Shown here: piece by piece, positions 12,448-24,400 of the stretch | How the letters are laid out: the number at the start of each line of letters is the position of its first letter | Numbering within the stretch: position 1 is the first letter of the stretch | Origin: Conchocele bisecta | Lineage: Eukaryota; Mollusca; Bivalvia; Lucinida; Thyasiridae | Reading direction: 5' to 3' | Length of the DNA: 64,000 bases | NCBI GenBank assembly: GCA_029237695.1 | Contig: CM055265.1 | Coordinates: forward strand, 106,964,773-107,028,772 | Translations under genes and position numbers: made by a program | Notes under the pieces: model-generated | Database searches by the model: none | What the model was told of the DNA's origin: nothing | What the model saw: the letters and a program-made list of their open reading frames with translations, nothing else

Positions 12448-12783
12448 CCACATCGGTGTGATGATGCGAACACAATAATGTTGGACTGTTCATTCTAAAA
12501 CTTCAGAAATTCTTTTTGCAACCGATAGTTTACACTTTGGGCTAAAGCTTAGTTACACATGAAATCAATGTTTGAGGCTCAAATCGTTGATGCAGCTCAA
12601 GCTGCTCTAGTTAACCTTGTGATAGTGTATATCCTGGACTCGTATATATCCGACTTTCCTCAGGCTTGAATACCGAATTTGCATATTTTAAAACTATATT
12701 TCAGATGATGTCTCTCGGATATGTGACTGGAGAAATGGGACTTATATGATTTGTGACCAGGATACATGTAGCTGCTTAATAAA

Positions 12784-13491
12784 TAGAGAATAGTAGGTTA
12801 GTGCCGTGAATGGGAAATATATCTGGCAAGGCTTAGGAAACGGGATGGGCGAGGCTCTGCCGAGCACATCCCATTTCCGTGCCACGCCAGATATTTTTCC
12901 CATTCACGGCACTAACCTACTATACTATTTATCCCGTCAACAGCTACAAATGGCTTTAAAATGCAAAAAGATAACCCCTGTCACCGCACATATTCATACG
13001 CAGTGATTTGGTCGTATTGACAGGATATGTTTCAAGGCACCGTGTTTCACGGCACATACGCACTGTGTTGACGTGATAAAAAGCACACTCATGTACTTGT
13101 AACCGGATAGCGAACTATATTGCTGGTTAGAAGCATTGCGGGCGTTTCATGACGAACAGTGTAGATCCTGATCAGACTGCAGATGCACAGGCTGATCTGG
13201 ATCTATTCTGGTCGCAAAATCCGTTTTATCCCGTCAACACAGTGCGTATGTGCCGTGAAACACGGTGCCGTGAAACATTTTTGATATCCAGTCAATACTA
13301 TTTTAGCATTTTACAGCCATTTGTAGGTGTTGACGGGATAAATAGAATAGTAGGTTAGTGCCGTGAATGGGAAAAAATATCTGGCGCGGCACGGAAACGG
13401 GATGTGCTCGGCAGAGCCACGCCCATCCCGTTTCCTGAGCCTTGCCAGATATTTTTCCCATTCACGGCACTAACCTACTATTCTCTATAAC
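12784..13491. mobile_element. P12 long inverted repeat with a hairpin in each arm
   Basis: Both ends carry TAGTAGGTTAGTGCCGTGAA and a hairpin with AACGGGATG; inside, GTCAACA and CGGCACATACGC recur inverted. A solo hairpin is at 33051 and an arm fragment at 32095. Confidence 0.8.
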
Positions 13492-13609
13492 CCATTGCTC
13501 AGTCACAGATGTATAATCCAATATTTACACTGTCCTTAAATTCATAATGGAAACGCCAATTCAACGTATTGCGTTTATATCCCAGTATATTACATTAGCC
13601 CCACGTGAG

Positions 13610-13940
13610 GTCGCGCGACGTTGTTGATTCGTTAAAGTTTGTTTGACGTCATTATTTCGATGGTCTAGTAACATAAGGACCTTCTGTTATTAGACCATCG
13701 ATATTACATTCGTCGTAGTCAATAACGTCATGCTAAAACAAGAAGATTCCTATTTTTTACGCCGTATATGGTTATTTACATCTTTGAAACTATCCGAAAA
13801 TGCAGTGTAAATATAAGTAATAAAACCATGGGCAGTTGCGTTTACTGTAATATGAAAAACATCGGACTCCACGCACTTTAAACAGACTAAATGTTTTTCA
13901 TACTCCGGTAAGCGAAACTGTTCATGGTTTTATTCCTTAA
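13610..13940. repeat. Two imperfect inverted repeats
   Basis: 13610-13735 pairs around CGATGGTCTA / TAGACCATCG; 13800-13940 pairs AATAAAACCATG with CATGGTTTTATT. No relatives noticed elsewhere. Confidence 0.55.
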
Positions 13941-14234
13941 TCAATGAAACATGCCACTGCAAATTATCAATATCAACCAATCGCATACATGTACATTCAT
14001 TTGATAAAATTCAATAACTAAAAAACGTGTGCGTTATATTCACGCAATTACTGCACATGCATACTATCAGAAACTTGTATCAAAAGAAGATTAATTTGGT
14101 TATTCATTTTGTAATGCATCGTGATCTGTCAGTAAGGAAGTGGTTTGAAATATAATTTGTTTTTTCTTTGTGAAAGGATATTAATTGTACTGTACCCCAT
14201 GTAGGAAAACAAATCCATTATAGACATTTAATTT

Positions 14235-14610
14235 ATTTAAATAAAATTAAATTTAGTATCCTTCGATTGCAGAAATGTACATTCTGAACGTTATTGAAAA
14301 TTGAGAGCAAGTATGCAGTATTCGCCAGAATAATGTATACATATAGACTGAGGCTATTCTCATTTGATAACGAAAATAAAGTGTGAAGTGGTGTAAAATG
14401 TTCATATACGGACATTTCACACTACGAGATGAACATATATTTCATATTTGTTGCGACAATATAAATATTGTGTTTAGTATATACCGCACCAAACAAATCA
14501 GTCAGGTTTTTTAAACTGGTACGGTAAGAATTTTGTTTGACATTTGCAGCTGGCGTTGGTTTTGGCAGGTGCGCATATGCATATAGATACCGGAAGTACT
14601 GGAGTTGTTA
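14235..14610. mobile_element. P16 element, second copy lacking part of the left arm
   Basis: Shares GGACATTTCACAC, GAGATGAACATATAT, TATATACCGC and GCATATAGATACCGGAAGTA with 6756-7145. Confidence 0.65.
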
Positions 14611-14616
14611 CATTGC

Positions 14617-15000
14617 ATTTATTGTTTGCCCGAATTTCTCGACTAATGAAAGTAGAGTATTTCGTATCAGTTAGTCGTCAATATCTATTAAATTAATCAT
14701 TAAATGTTCCAATAACTCAGCAGTTATATTTGGAACCACAGACCCCGCCTTGTTCACGTAATTTCTTGTGACGCGCACCATGTATACGATCGATTCATTG
14801 TCACACCGCCAATCACGAAATAGTCTCGTTCTTGGAAACACGTTTATGGGCAGCGCTCCATTGTAATAGACAGGTGCCCGTGACAACCAATAAGTTAGTT
14901 ACAGTTCACATATTGAATTTTTAATAAACTAATTTCTCGCTCGCTAGCGCTCGCTACGAAATTAATTTATTAAAAATTCAATATGTGAACTATAACTATT
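14617..15000. mobile_element. P15 element
   Basis: Left end TTGTTTGCCCGAATTTCTCG; a middle with CACACCGCCAATCACGAAAT; the right end is a foldback of about 100 bases pairing TTCACATATTGAATTTTTAA with its complement. Copies at 19605 and 51449. Confidence 0.7.
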
Positions 15001-15716
15001 ACGTATTTCAGAGGTATATAAACACGTAAACTTATCATGTTTGTGGTATCCATAGTTGTCAAATGACAATCGGACTACATTGTAGTTCAACGACTATTGG
15101 TGTATATGCACGGCACAAAGGATTATAGCAAAACAACCGATTCATTTGTTGACGACGGTTTTATTTTATGAATAACATATCAGTAAATAATTGCACTCTA
15201 GATACATAAAGTGATACAGGTGAAATGGGATTTAACGTCTCAGCAACAGATAATAATATATATAGGCGGGTACTAGGTTTCAAGTATCATTTTAAATATC
15301 AGTAGGATGAAAATAATATGAATTCAAAGTAGTTTGTCATGTGTAGGCCGGGGATTGAACGAACTACATTTATTGATTCAAATGTTCTACCCTGATAAGT
15401 ATATAAAGTAACTTTACAAGTAAAGCGAAAATGAAAACAGTACTACGTTGTATTACTGAACAAAATATTAGTATACAATATTAATATACAATATATTGCA
15501 TACACGATACTATTAAATGTTCAGCGCTATATTTAGAACTGATTTTATGCGTTGTTGTCATCAGTTCACGAGACGCAAAACATATTACAGCTCACACAGT
15601 GACACGCGCTCACTTCGTGTCACACCGCCAATCACATGTTAGTTTAGCGATTCGCATCATTCGCCATCGAGTCATCAGCAATTGTTTATAATGCTGCTTG
15701 TATGTACATGAATACA
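15001..15716. other. AT-rich stretch with weak SINE-like and P15-like words
   Basis: 15190-15370 has TGAAATGGGATTTAACGTC and a B-box-like GGGATTGAAC; 15530-15640 has P15 vocabulary (CACACCGCCAATCACAT). Boundaries cannot be set. Confidence 0.35.
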
Positions 15717-16114
15717 GTAGCGGATTCAGGGGGTGGGCCCGGGGGCCGGGCCCCCCCCACCTTCAGAAATCCCGATTTTTTTTTATCTTTTTTTACGAAA
15801 TATTGAGCGTAGAATGCAGGAAAAGGCTTCCGAAATTCAAAAATTTTCCGGGGGGTCATGCCCCCGGACCTCCCTACCCAACTCCCTCGCAACGCTCAAT
15901 CGACGAACGAGCATATCCCGATTTTTTTTTTTATAAGAAATATTGAGCGTAGAATGCAGGAAATGGCTTCCTCAATTCAAAAATTTTCCGGGGGTGGCAT
16001 GCCCCCGGACCCCCCTAGCCAACTCCCTCGCACCGCTCAGTCAACGAACGAGCATACCTCGTTCAAGTTCCATGTGTGCCCCCCCCCCTTGGTGAAATCC
16101 TGGATCCGCCACTG
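15717..16114. mobile_element. MITE with AGYGGCGGATCCAGG-type ends
   Basis: Starts AGTAGCGGATTCAGGGGG and ends CCTGGATCCGCCACTGG. Inside, a segment of about 175 bases with ATTGAGCGTAGAATGCAGG is tandemly duplicated. Ends of this type are widespread in invertebrate genomes. A decayed relative is at 23629. Confidence 0.75.
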
Positions 16115-16287
16115 GAATAGATGACATTGTTTATCAAAGGACCAATTTCTGGATATTTGGTCAATCCATACAGCAATATACATGTACGAAGTAACGGGAT
16201 GAATACATTTGATGTGGGGTCGAGTAACAGAACAACATATTAACAGAAACATTGCAAATAACGGGAAGCAAAAAATATTGATGTCGG

Positions 16288-16801
16288 TTAAAGGTACATG
16301 CCCACTCAGTAGGCACAAAATATTCTTTAAATCAGAGATATCATCTGAGACATTTTCTGATAAAACAAACATTCATTCACCATTACCCAACGTATTAATT
16401 GACATTATTATAAATTTGATATCAGACGTAAATTTCCACACTGATATCAGGCGCGACAACCGTGTTTCCTTAACATGTGAAAGGACATTACTATTTATAC
16501 TCTGTATATATTTTTTGATGTGCAATGATCATACTTTTAATCTATCGAAAATATTATTTTTTCAGGTGACGCATTTAATTAGTATAAATAGTTAAAAATG
16601 GCATGCCTCATTTGCATATGAAAATAGCCTGTTACCACCGCGAATCACTATCAGTAATATAATATTACTAAATGATTAATTTTATATCTGTATAGCGGGA
16701 ACTCGTAATGTTTAGAACTGGCGGAATAGTGACACAATTATACACGTATTTAATTCCTATAAATACTAGTTTGTGCCTACTGAGTGAGCATGTACCATTA
16801 A
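16288..16801. mobile_element. P3 MITE with TTAA flanks
   Basis: TTAA at 16288 and 16798, ends AGGTACATGCCCACTCAG and complement; no nested insert. Confidence 0.87.
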
Positions 16802-17296
16802 CACAATGGGAGAGTAAGAGTTAAAGTAGACATTTCGTAAAAATAAATGTTAATACATGTAAATAAATTATTAATGCCAATACATGTCTATGCAACAGGC
16901 TAACAATTTCAATCCTCACCCACCCCGTCATGTAGGCTACATGTCATATGTATTATTACATGACTTCCGTTGTTCGAAACCGCTGGCAGCCGTGTTCAAA
17001 CGTATAGTGCGTGCTGTTTGACCATGGCTGTAGACAATACTCATTCCGGGGCCAAGCCATCACTTACGTAATGCATGTGTCTCATGACGTTGCTGGAACG
17101 TGCCAATACGTCACCAGACCAGTTCAAAACTGTCTGCTGTAATTTTAAAATTGATGCGGTTTCATCACGCGACGTGCACTGCGGCCCTGGAATGTGTATG
17201 TGTAAATCAGCTATTTGAATGGAGCAGATTATCAACGTACTGAAAGTACTGCATATATGCTCAAATTACACGATATTCCCGACGGAAATGTAACAA
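16802..17296. other. Spacer, nothing recognised
   Basis: No gene or repeat family could be assigned by eye. Confidence 0.4.
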
Positions 17297-17445
17297 TAAC
17301 GTTCGACCATGTCCAGTCGTGGGTAAACCTTTGCCGTGGCTCTCGGGAACTGTTTGAACCCGCGGCCGACGGTCTTGGGGTTCAAACAGTCCCCTCGTGC
17401 CACGGCAAACATTTATCCACGGCTGGACATGTCGAACCTTATATT
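17297..17445. repeat. Inverted repeat with arms of about 60 bases
   Basis: TTCGACCATGTCCAGTCGTG pairs with the segment ending GACATGTCGAA, and TTTGCCGTGGC with GCCACGGCAAA; the loop holds GAACTGTTTGAACCC and its complement. No other copy seen. Confidence 0.7.
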
Positions 17446-17751
17446 AAGATTCATACCGTCCATACGGATTATTCAAGAATGAAGGGCACCACACTTAAAG
17501 AGGTCGGCGGAATAATGGGGCCAAGTCTCTCATGGAATTAGTTCCCTTCTTACATACGTACATGCAACGGCAATATTCGGTCGGCTTGACATACACAAGA
17601 GCTCGTAATGACCAGCGGAAGTTGAACCAATACATCTAACCAATAGATATACAGTTCATTACGTTTGAAATCACCACACCATCCGCATATATCTGCCGTA
17701 CGTTCACACCGTATTTGTTTTATCTCCAGTCCCCAAATCCAACCGCAATCA

Positions 17752-18045
17752 GTAGCCGATTTCACCAACATTGCTAAGCATACTTATCTAGCTAAGAATG
17801 CTTTGAAGGAGTAATAATTTATTTTTCCCGAAATGCATTATTTAATACGAAATAAACGACTGCATATATTTGATGATTAAAAGTATGCAGAATTATTATA
17901 CTGAATTTATTACATTATCACAGCCAACATGGCTGTGATAATGTAATACATTCAGTATAATAAAAGATAACAAATTTATCATTAGATTGAATTTTTTTCC
18001 CTCAAAGTGTACTTAGCAAGATAAGTATACATTGCAATTTTGGTA
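17752..18045. mobile_element. P9 foldback MITE
   Basis: Left end AGTAGCCGATTTCACCA; core TTACATTATCACAGCC with complement; the right end stops at GCAATTTTGG and lacks the terminal GGCTAC. Confidence 0.75.
17818..17823 (-). promoter_or_regulatory. Candidate poly(A) signal AATAAA for the GMC gene
   Basis: AATAAA on the minus strand about 415 bases after the stop codon, inside P9 sequence. It is one of several AT-rich possibilities; no transcript evidence. Confidence 0.25.
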
Positions 18046-18139
18046 TCGACAGACATACATCCAGATACGTATCAAATATCACTTACATGTACATACTTGT
18101 AACTGACACTAGTTCCGCAGTCATAATATATCACATGAC

Positions 18140-18233
18140 CATCTACATTTATCCTTACATTGAAAATTTCTCCCTCAATGTGTAATTAGCAATACAAGTA
18201 TACTTTGCAATTGTTGGTGAAATCGGCTACAGG
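18140..18233. mobile_element. P9 partial element abutting the GMC stop codon
   Basis: AAAATTTCTCCCTCAATGTG to GGTGAAATCGGCTAC, the right half of P9. It ends only about five bases from the TAA at 18238-18240, so it forms the start of the 3' UTR. Confidence 0.7.
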
Positions 18234-18237
18234 AATG

Positions 18238-18415
18238 TTATTGCTCCTCCAACGCTTTGTCGGATAACTTCCGAAACCATTTCACGCTTTCGTGGCCTCT
18301 AATCAAGTCCGCAGCCTTTTCGGCGACCATGATTGTTGGAGCCAGCAAGTCCCCCGAGACGCTTAATGGTATAACGCTGGCATCAGCTATACGCAGGTTT
18401 GCAATACCCTTCACC
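18238..18415 (-). CDS. GMC gene exon 13: C-terminus and stop
   Basis: Acceptor TTCAG; phase 2 in; ends in TAA at 18240-18238. It encodes [17 protein letters not shown], then [17 protein letters not shown] and a short charged tail. Family members have Gly-Asn-x-Asn/His-Ala-Pro at this point; here it is Gly-Asp-Leu-Leu-Ala-Pro, so the second catalytic position is Leu586. The helix after it (PTIM.AEKAAD) is fully conserved, so the alignment is not in doubt. Confidence 0.97.
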
Positions 18416-21400
18416 CTGAATATGAAAATATGACAATACAAGTGAAAGTTAATGGTGTTTAAAGGTACATTACATGCCCACTCAGTAGGTACACAATGTT
18501 TTTTTTAGAAATTAAATAAGTGTATATACGAGTGCCCGCTATACAGATATAATCATTTAGTAACATGTATTTTACTGCTAGTGACTCGCTATTTTCATAT
18601 GCAAATGAGGCATGCTATTTTTTTATTATTTATTCTAATTAAATGCGTCAACTGAAAAAAATAATAGTTTAGACAGATTATAAAGTATGATCATTGTACA
18701 TAAAAAATAAATACAGAGAATAAATAATAATGACCGTTAACATTTTAAGGAAACACGGTTATCGCCCAAGATATTAGTGTGGAAATCGGGCCTATTGAGT
18801 GGGAATGCACCTTTAAAGCTATCAATTTCACACATAGTGTAGTTAGTACATCTCTCAGAAAAAACGTACATCAATGAAAAAATACACACCTACCAAATAT
18901 TAGAGGGTGCGTTGAACTTTGCAAGGCTCACACACCGGGCTACGCCATTCAGTCAGCTTACCTGAGTTTCGAATCCACAACGGCTTTGCCCTGGCTGATC
19001 GTCGGCATTGAACACGTGGATGACGATTGGCCAACGCCGGTCGCCATGTGACGTATTAGACACTCCCAGTAGGCGTCGCTGTGCAGGCGGTGCTGGATGC
19101 ACGGGGAGTATGGCGTATCCGGTAACTTCGCCCGCCACGACTTGAACGCTCGTGTGCTTAGCAGCGATCTTGCTGCCTTAATGCCTGCAGGGTTAGATGA
19201 GTGCAATATTTAAGAACGATCCGACCATTCCGTAGTCATCGACTCCATTTTTGTGCTTCGGGGATGCACGTTCAAACGTTTTAGCGGAAAGAAACCCGGA
19301 ATGATGACTCTGTAACCAGAATGTACATGAAGATGCTGTCTAAACTCTGGTTTGGGAAATACAATGTACGTGTTACCGCGATCTGTAGTTACCAATTGTA
19401 CAATAATTCCTCAAACCCGGGTTTGAGGAATTATTGTACATTTGGCTTGCCATTAAATATCGGGTATTCTAAGTGTGTTTTGAAATCTAGGAACGACATT
19501 GCGTATTTGCCATGAGATAGGTTACTCCCCCTTATGGCATTAATAAATCTATAGGTAAAACACTGAATTCGAGACAGTCCATTTTCGATCAATATGACAA
19601 AATAAGTAATAGTTATAGTTCATATATTTAATTTTTAATAAATTAATTTCGTAGCGAGCGATATCGAGCGAGAAATCAATTGATTAAAAATTCAATATAT
19701 GAATTATAACGTACTTAGTGTCTACCAGCCCACTCGCGAGGCTTGTGCATGAAGTGAGTGCGTGTGTGGGCGGTAATATGCTTTGCGTCTCGTGAACTGA
19801 TGACACAAGGTGTAAAATCAGTTCTAAATATAGCGGCTGAACATTTAATGATTCATTTAATATATATTGGCGAAAGTGTGGCGAAATGCTGTTCTTTCAT
19901 TGGTTGAGAAACTAGGGTAAACACTACGTTTTGTAATTGCTGTTTTTAGAGAGTTTCCAACATGCAAACTACCTTTTATTAATGTTTTCACGTCGTTTTC
20001 AGCTGTCAAGTAGTTTGGCTCTATTATGGGTGGGGTGAAGGGGTTGATATTCTGGAGGCGGACAGATCCCCTGCTGTCCGGGTGGAGGAGTTCAATGGAC
20101 ACGGTGAACCCCTCTCCTGTAGGTATGAATACACCACATTATGTCGTAAATTGCACAGGGTCTATCCCAATGAAATCCGGTAAAAAGATGATCCCATAAT
20201 TGTAGACCACATACATACATCATCTGCGCTAATCTTGCAACTACACGTAGTTTTTTTAATTATGTTTTCACAATTATACTTCAATATTTTTCTTAACATT
20301 AAACACTACCAGGTTAATTGGCCCAGCCATGGCTGTGCTAGAGTTCAGGTTCAGCCGATCAAACCGCGTGACTGTGAGTTGAGAGTTTGTTTTCTAAAAG
20401 TAGTTCCTACAACATTTATATGAAAACCAAGGTAACAGAGAATGGCTATAATGGAATGTTGTGGTCAAGTTGAATTATAATTATTGACATTTTTTATTGT
20501 CAACTCTTTAGTGTTTTCTAACCTGTGGTATTGACATTGGTTGTCGTCGGTGTCACCTTCTGTGGCTTAGCCTGTTGAATAAATGGACTTGGTTAGTTAC
20601 CACTGACCACTTCAATCATAATTCCGCATTGTAAGTCTTACAATCGGAATTATGGGTGTCCGGTTAGGTGAGGTAACTTTGTAATTCCTGTTCAGGTACA
20701 TGCCCACTCAGTAGGCACACAAAAAACATGGTTTGGCAGCATTTTAGAATCATTTCCATTGGAAATTATTCTAAAGTGCTGCCAAGTTCTTTATACGAAT
20801 TAAATACGTATACGTATCATCAGTTCTAAAAATTACGAGTGCCCGCTACACAGATATAACCATTTACTATAGGAATGAATGGAATTTATCGGGGTATAAA
20901 CTTGGAAAAGTCGCGGGAATACTGGACGAAGGCCGGAAGGCCTCGTCCAGTATTCCCGCAACATTTCCAAGTTTATATCCCCGATAAATTCCACAAAAAA
21001 GGCCATTCGTTCCTTATAATTCCAGCATTTGAAATAAATTCATCAAGAAAATGTGTTTATTTTCCGTTTTCTTAAGAATTATTTTAACTGCGCCTGACGG
21101 TTACGGAATGTAGTTCGGCATGGGAGTTTACTGGGATATACATTTTGGACAGAGACTTGCTACGGACCAAACAAATGTTATGGAATTGTGTAAATATGTT
21201 TGTGCTGGAATTATTAATATTTATTTTACTGATAGTGACTCGCGGTGGTATAGGGCTATTTTCATATGCAAAATCATATTTCATATTTACAAAATACACA
21301 AAAGTATCTGTCTCCGTATAGTATAACCTATTGAGTGGGCATGTACCTTTAAGCAATGACTGGCATTTTCCAGCTTTTGAATTACGAAACACATCTTCAC

Positions 21401-24400
21401 AGACGAATCGATTACAGAACAGAACAGAACAGAACAGAACATATCCTTTATTTGGCAATGATCTCAGACCACTTAGTGGTATATGAGTGCATACATGTAC
21501 AAGCATAATTTATTATGAACAACAACAACAGCATGGCGAGAGCTATGTGGAAGTACTGTACTCGGTCTAATTTATCAGCGAACTTGTTTGCAGGCAAATT
21601 TAGTTAAATAGTCAACATCTATATATTTTGCAATGATTCGGCTTGATGGTATTTATCAGTAGCGAGTATTGACTGGGAGAAATTCATCAAGTATTATATG
21701 TAAAGGAACGTGGTCAGTAAGCTTGGATCCGAATCAGAACAATTTGTTTAAACATAGTTTGACAATAATTCCAATTCTTAGAAACTCATCTACGAGTTTA
21801 TAGGAGTTAGATTTGGTAAAATTTAATGCTACGTCAAACATAAAACAATAATACAATGTGACCCGTCAAGTGAAATGGGACAAATTGGACCGTTTAATAT
21901 AGAAAATGTAAAAAGATATCTTGAAAATATACCATACAGTAGAACTTCTCTAAACCGGACAAGCAGGCAGTCTGTGTATCATTAATTTTATGTGTTTCAT
22001 TGGTGTATATTGATGATGATAATGCCTGTTCAAGTTCGCAAAGCACAGCCGCATTCTTTGGCATAGTTATATGTCTGGTTTACAGTGGAACCTCTCTAAA
22101 CCGGACACCCTGGGGACCTCCCAGGGTGTCCGGTTTACAGAGGTTCCACTGTAATATTTCACAAGTTTCTGAAAATTCCAATTGAGTTGCCAATGAATAT
22201 AAAATGGACCTGTACGTACGTGTATATAATTCCAGCACACAAATATTTACACAATTCCCTAACATTTGATTGGCCCGTAGCAAGTCTCTGTCCAAAATTT
22301 ATATCCCAGTAAACTCCCACGCCGAACTACTTTCCGTAACCGTGAGGCGCAGTTAAAATAATTCTTAAGAAAACGGAAAATAAACACATTTTCTTGATGA
22401 ATTTATTTCAAATGCTGGAATTATAAGGAATGAATGGCCTTTTTGTTGAATTTATCGGGGATATAAACTTGGAAAAGTCGCGGGAATACTGGACGAGGCC
22501 TTCCGGCCTTCGTCCAGTATTCCCGCGACTTTTCCAAGTTTATACCCCGATAAATTCAACAAAAAGGCCATTCATTCCTATAGTATACGTACCCACTCAA
22601 CCCCCACCCTCCACACGTCCCACACGTAAATCCTACCTTATTATCCTGTGTGGCTGTACTGCCTGCCAGACCATCCGAAACAGCCGAGAATGTGAGTTGA
22701 ATATCTGGCATGTCTTTGGGCGATTTGGGGTTGGTTTTAATCATAGCCGTCCCAAATATACCTTTATTGGATGACAGTACTCCTGTAATTTATAAAATTA
22801 GCAGATACATGTGACTACGGAGCCCCGCATGTGGCATGGATTCTTTTTATTTATTCGTTCCCACGAAATAACAATTCGTTACCACGGGAACGAATTGTTA
22901 TTTCGTGGGAACAAATTGTTAAATTGAGGGAACGAATTGTTATATGGAGGGAACGAATTGTTATTTCGTAGGAACGAATTAATAAAAAAAAAATCTAAGT
23001 CACTTGCGGGGCTCCGTATGTGACAAGAAGTTGGCTCCGACCCACCACAAACCTATTACGGGGACAATAAATATTTTTCAAACCTGAAAAAAAAGTGTTG
23101 GAAATTACACTCAAAACTATAGTAAATTATGAGAAACATCTGAACATTTGACTGTGCCTCATGAATTGGGGCTTATGACATTTACGACCAGTGTATATCC
23201 ATATCAGCTTCTAGGAAACAGTATAGGCTTTTATTATATACGTACTTTCGTTTCCAATTGAAACACAATGCAACGCAACACGTTAGTACTTTCCCCATAT
23301 TGACGTCTCGTGTGTTCATATTAGTTAGTGCCGGACGTCTCGTGTGTTCATATTAGTTAGTGCCGGACGTCTCGTGTGTTCATATTAGTTAGTGCCGGAA
23401 CGACGCTTCACCTCGGAAATACTTCCTTCTGATTTGTTTATTGTATGTATATTTTCTATATCTTTTGAGGCGCATATAACTTATATATGCGAATGATGTA
23501 CGTATATAATAAAAAGGTTATTTAATTTGTATGTGGATATATGCCATATAACTCGTGCACATGTCGACAAAGAAATGAAATAACCTATAATTACTATGTA
23601 TACATGTAGGACTTCGCTAGAAGATTGTGAACAGGACTGGATTCACGTACGGGGGAAACCCCGTCGCGCCTCACTAAATTTAACCAGTAAAAATTTGTTT
23701 TGCTCTAAAATGCGCCTGAACGTAACACATGGGATGTAGATATCAAAAATATTCCGGAGGGCATACCGCCGGACGCCCCCCCCCCCCTCCCCGGCAGTCT
23801 CCCGATGCTAGTTCGAACATATAGTCAACTATTTCAATTGAAAAGTCCCACCCCCCCCACTAGCCCGAAAACCTGGACCCGCGCCTGTCATTGTAAAAAT
23901 GGTTACTTGTAGCAATGGATGCGCATTGCAGTGCATTTACTTGTTCTCAGATACATGTCAAGGTCGTGCAGAAAGTAACTATTTCAAGATTTTATTTTTT
24001 GGAGAAAAACATGGTCCTAGTTGCATACCATAGAATACATCACTTACTCGTTATCACTAAGCTCATCACCATTAAGGACAGCCTTAATACTAAACTGAAC
24101 TTAAGTAGTCTCCGATGTTGGATGTATATGAAACAGTGCACCATCCAGAGACACATATAGCGGCCGAATATTATAAAAATCGGTGAAAGGGTTAACCCTT
24201 TTAACACTATAGAGCGCTACAGCGGTGTTTGCAAACAGTGTAGATTCAGATGAGCCGGCTCGTGACGAGCCGTCTCATCAGGATCTGCACTGTTTTGCAA
24301 GTAAGTTTCAAAGCAAAAACACCATATTTTCATATGTGTACACGTCTGAAAATCATTTTGTGACGATTTGATTGGTCGGAAAGTTAACATATAAACATCC

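Larger units (their letters stand above)
7850..12615. repeat. Tandem array, three units of about 1.6 kb, each opening with a poly(T) run
   Basis: Poly(T) followed by ATTCAGCCGTTCAG recurs at about 7850, 9350 and 10995. Each unit repeats AACCGCTGGTCGGATCGA twice, GGAAGTGACGTCAT, ATAACGGGTGGTCTTT, and a tRNA-like segment near its end. Units differ by small indels and a few percent of substitutions. It is the reverse orientation of the 37.4-39.2 kb array. Confidence 0.85.

Noticed and set aside
16209..16595. 128-codon plus-strand frame
   Set aside because: Almost entirely P3 sequence; similar frames occur in other P3 copies only because the DNA is shared.
20072..20116. Alternative acceptor inside exon 11 that would allow exon 9 to join directly in phase 0
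   Set aside because: An internal AG about four bases in could restore phase, but it lacks a better pyrimidine tract and the microexon fits both sides exactly; kept only as a fallback.
21415..21480. Telomere-like or centromeric repeat
   Set aside because: The GAACA run has only about four units and is joined to a retroelement-like tail.
22430..22774. 114-codon plus-strand frame
   Set aside because: It combines a P2 hairpin with the antisense of GMC exon 9; the minus strand has the real homology and splice sites.
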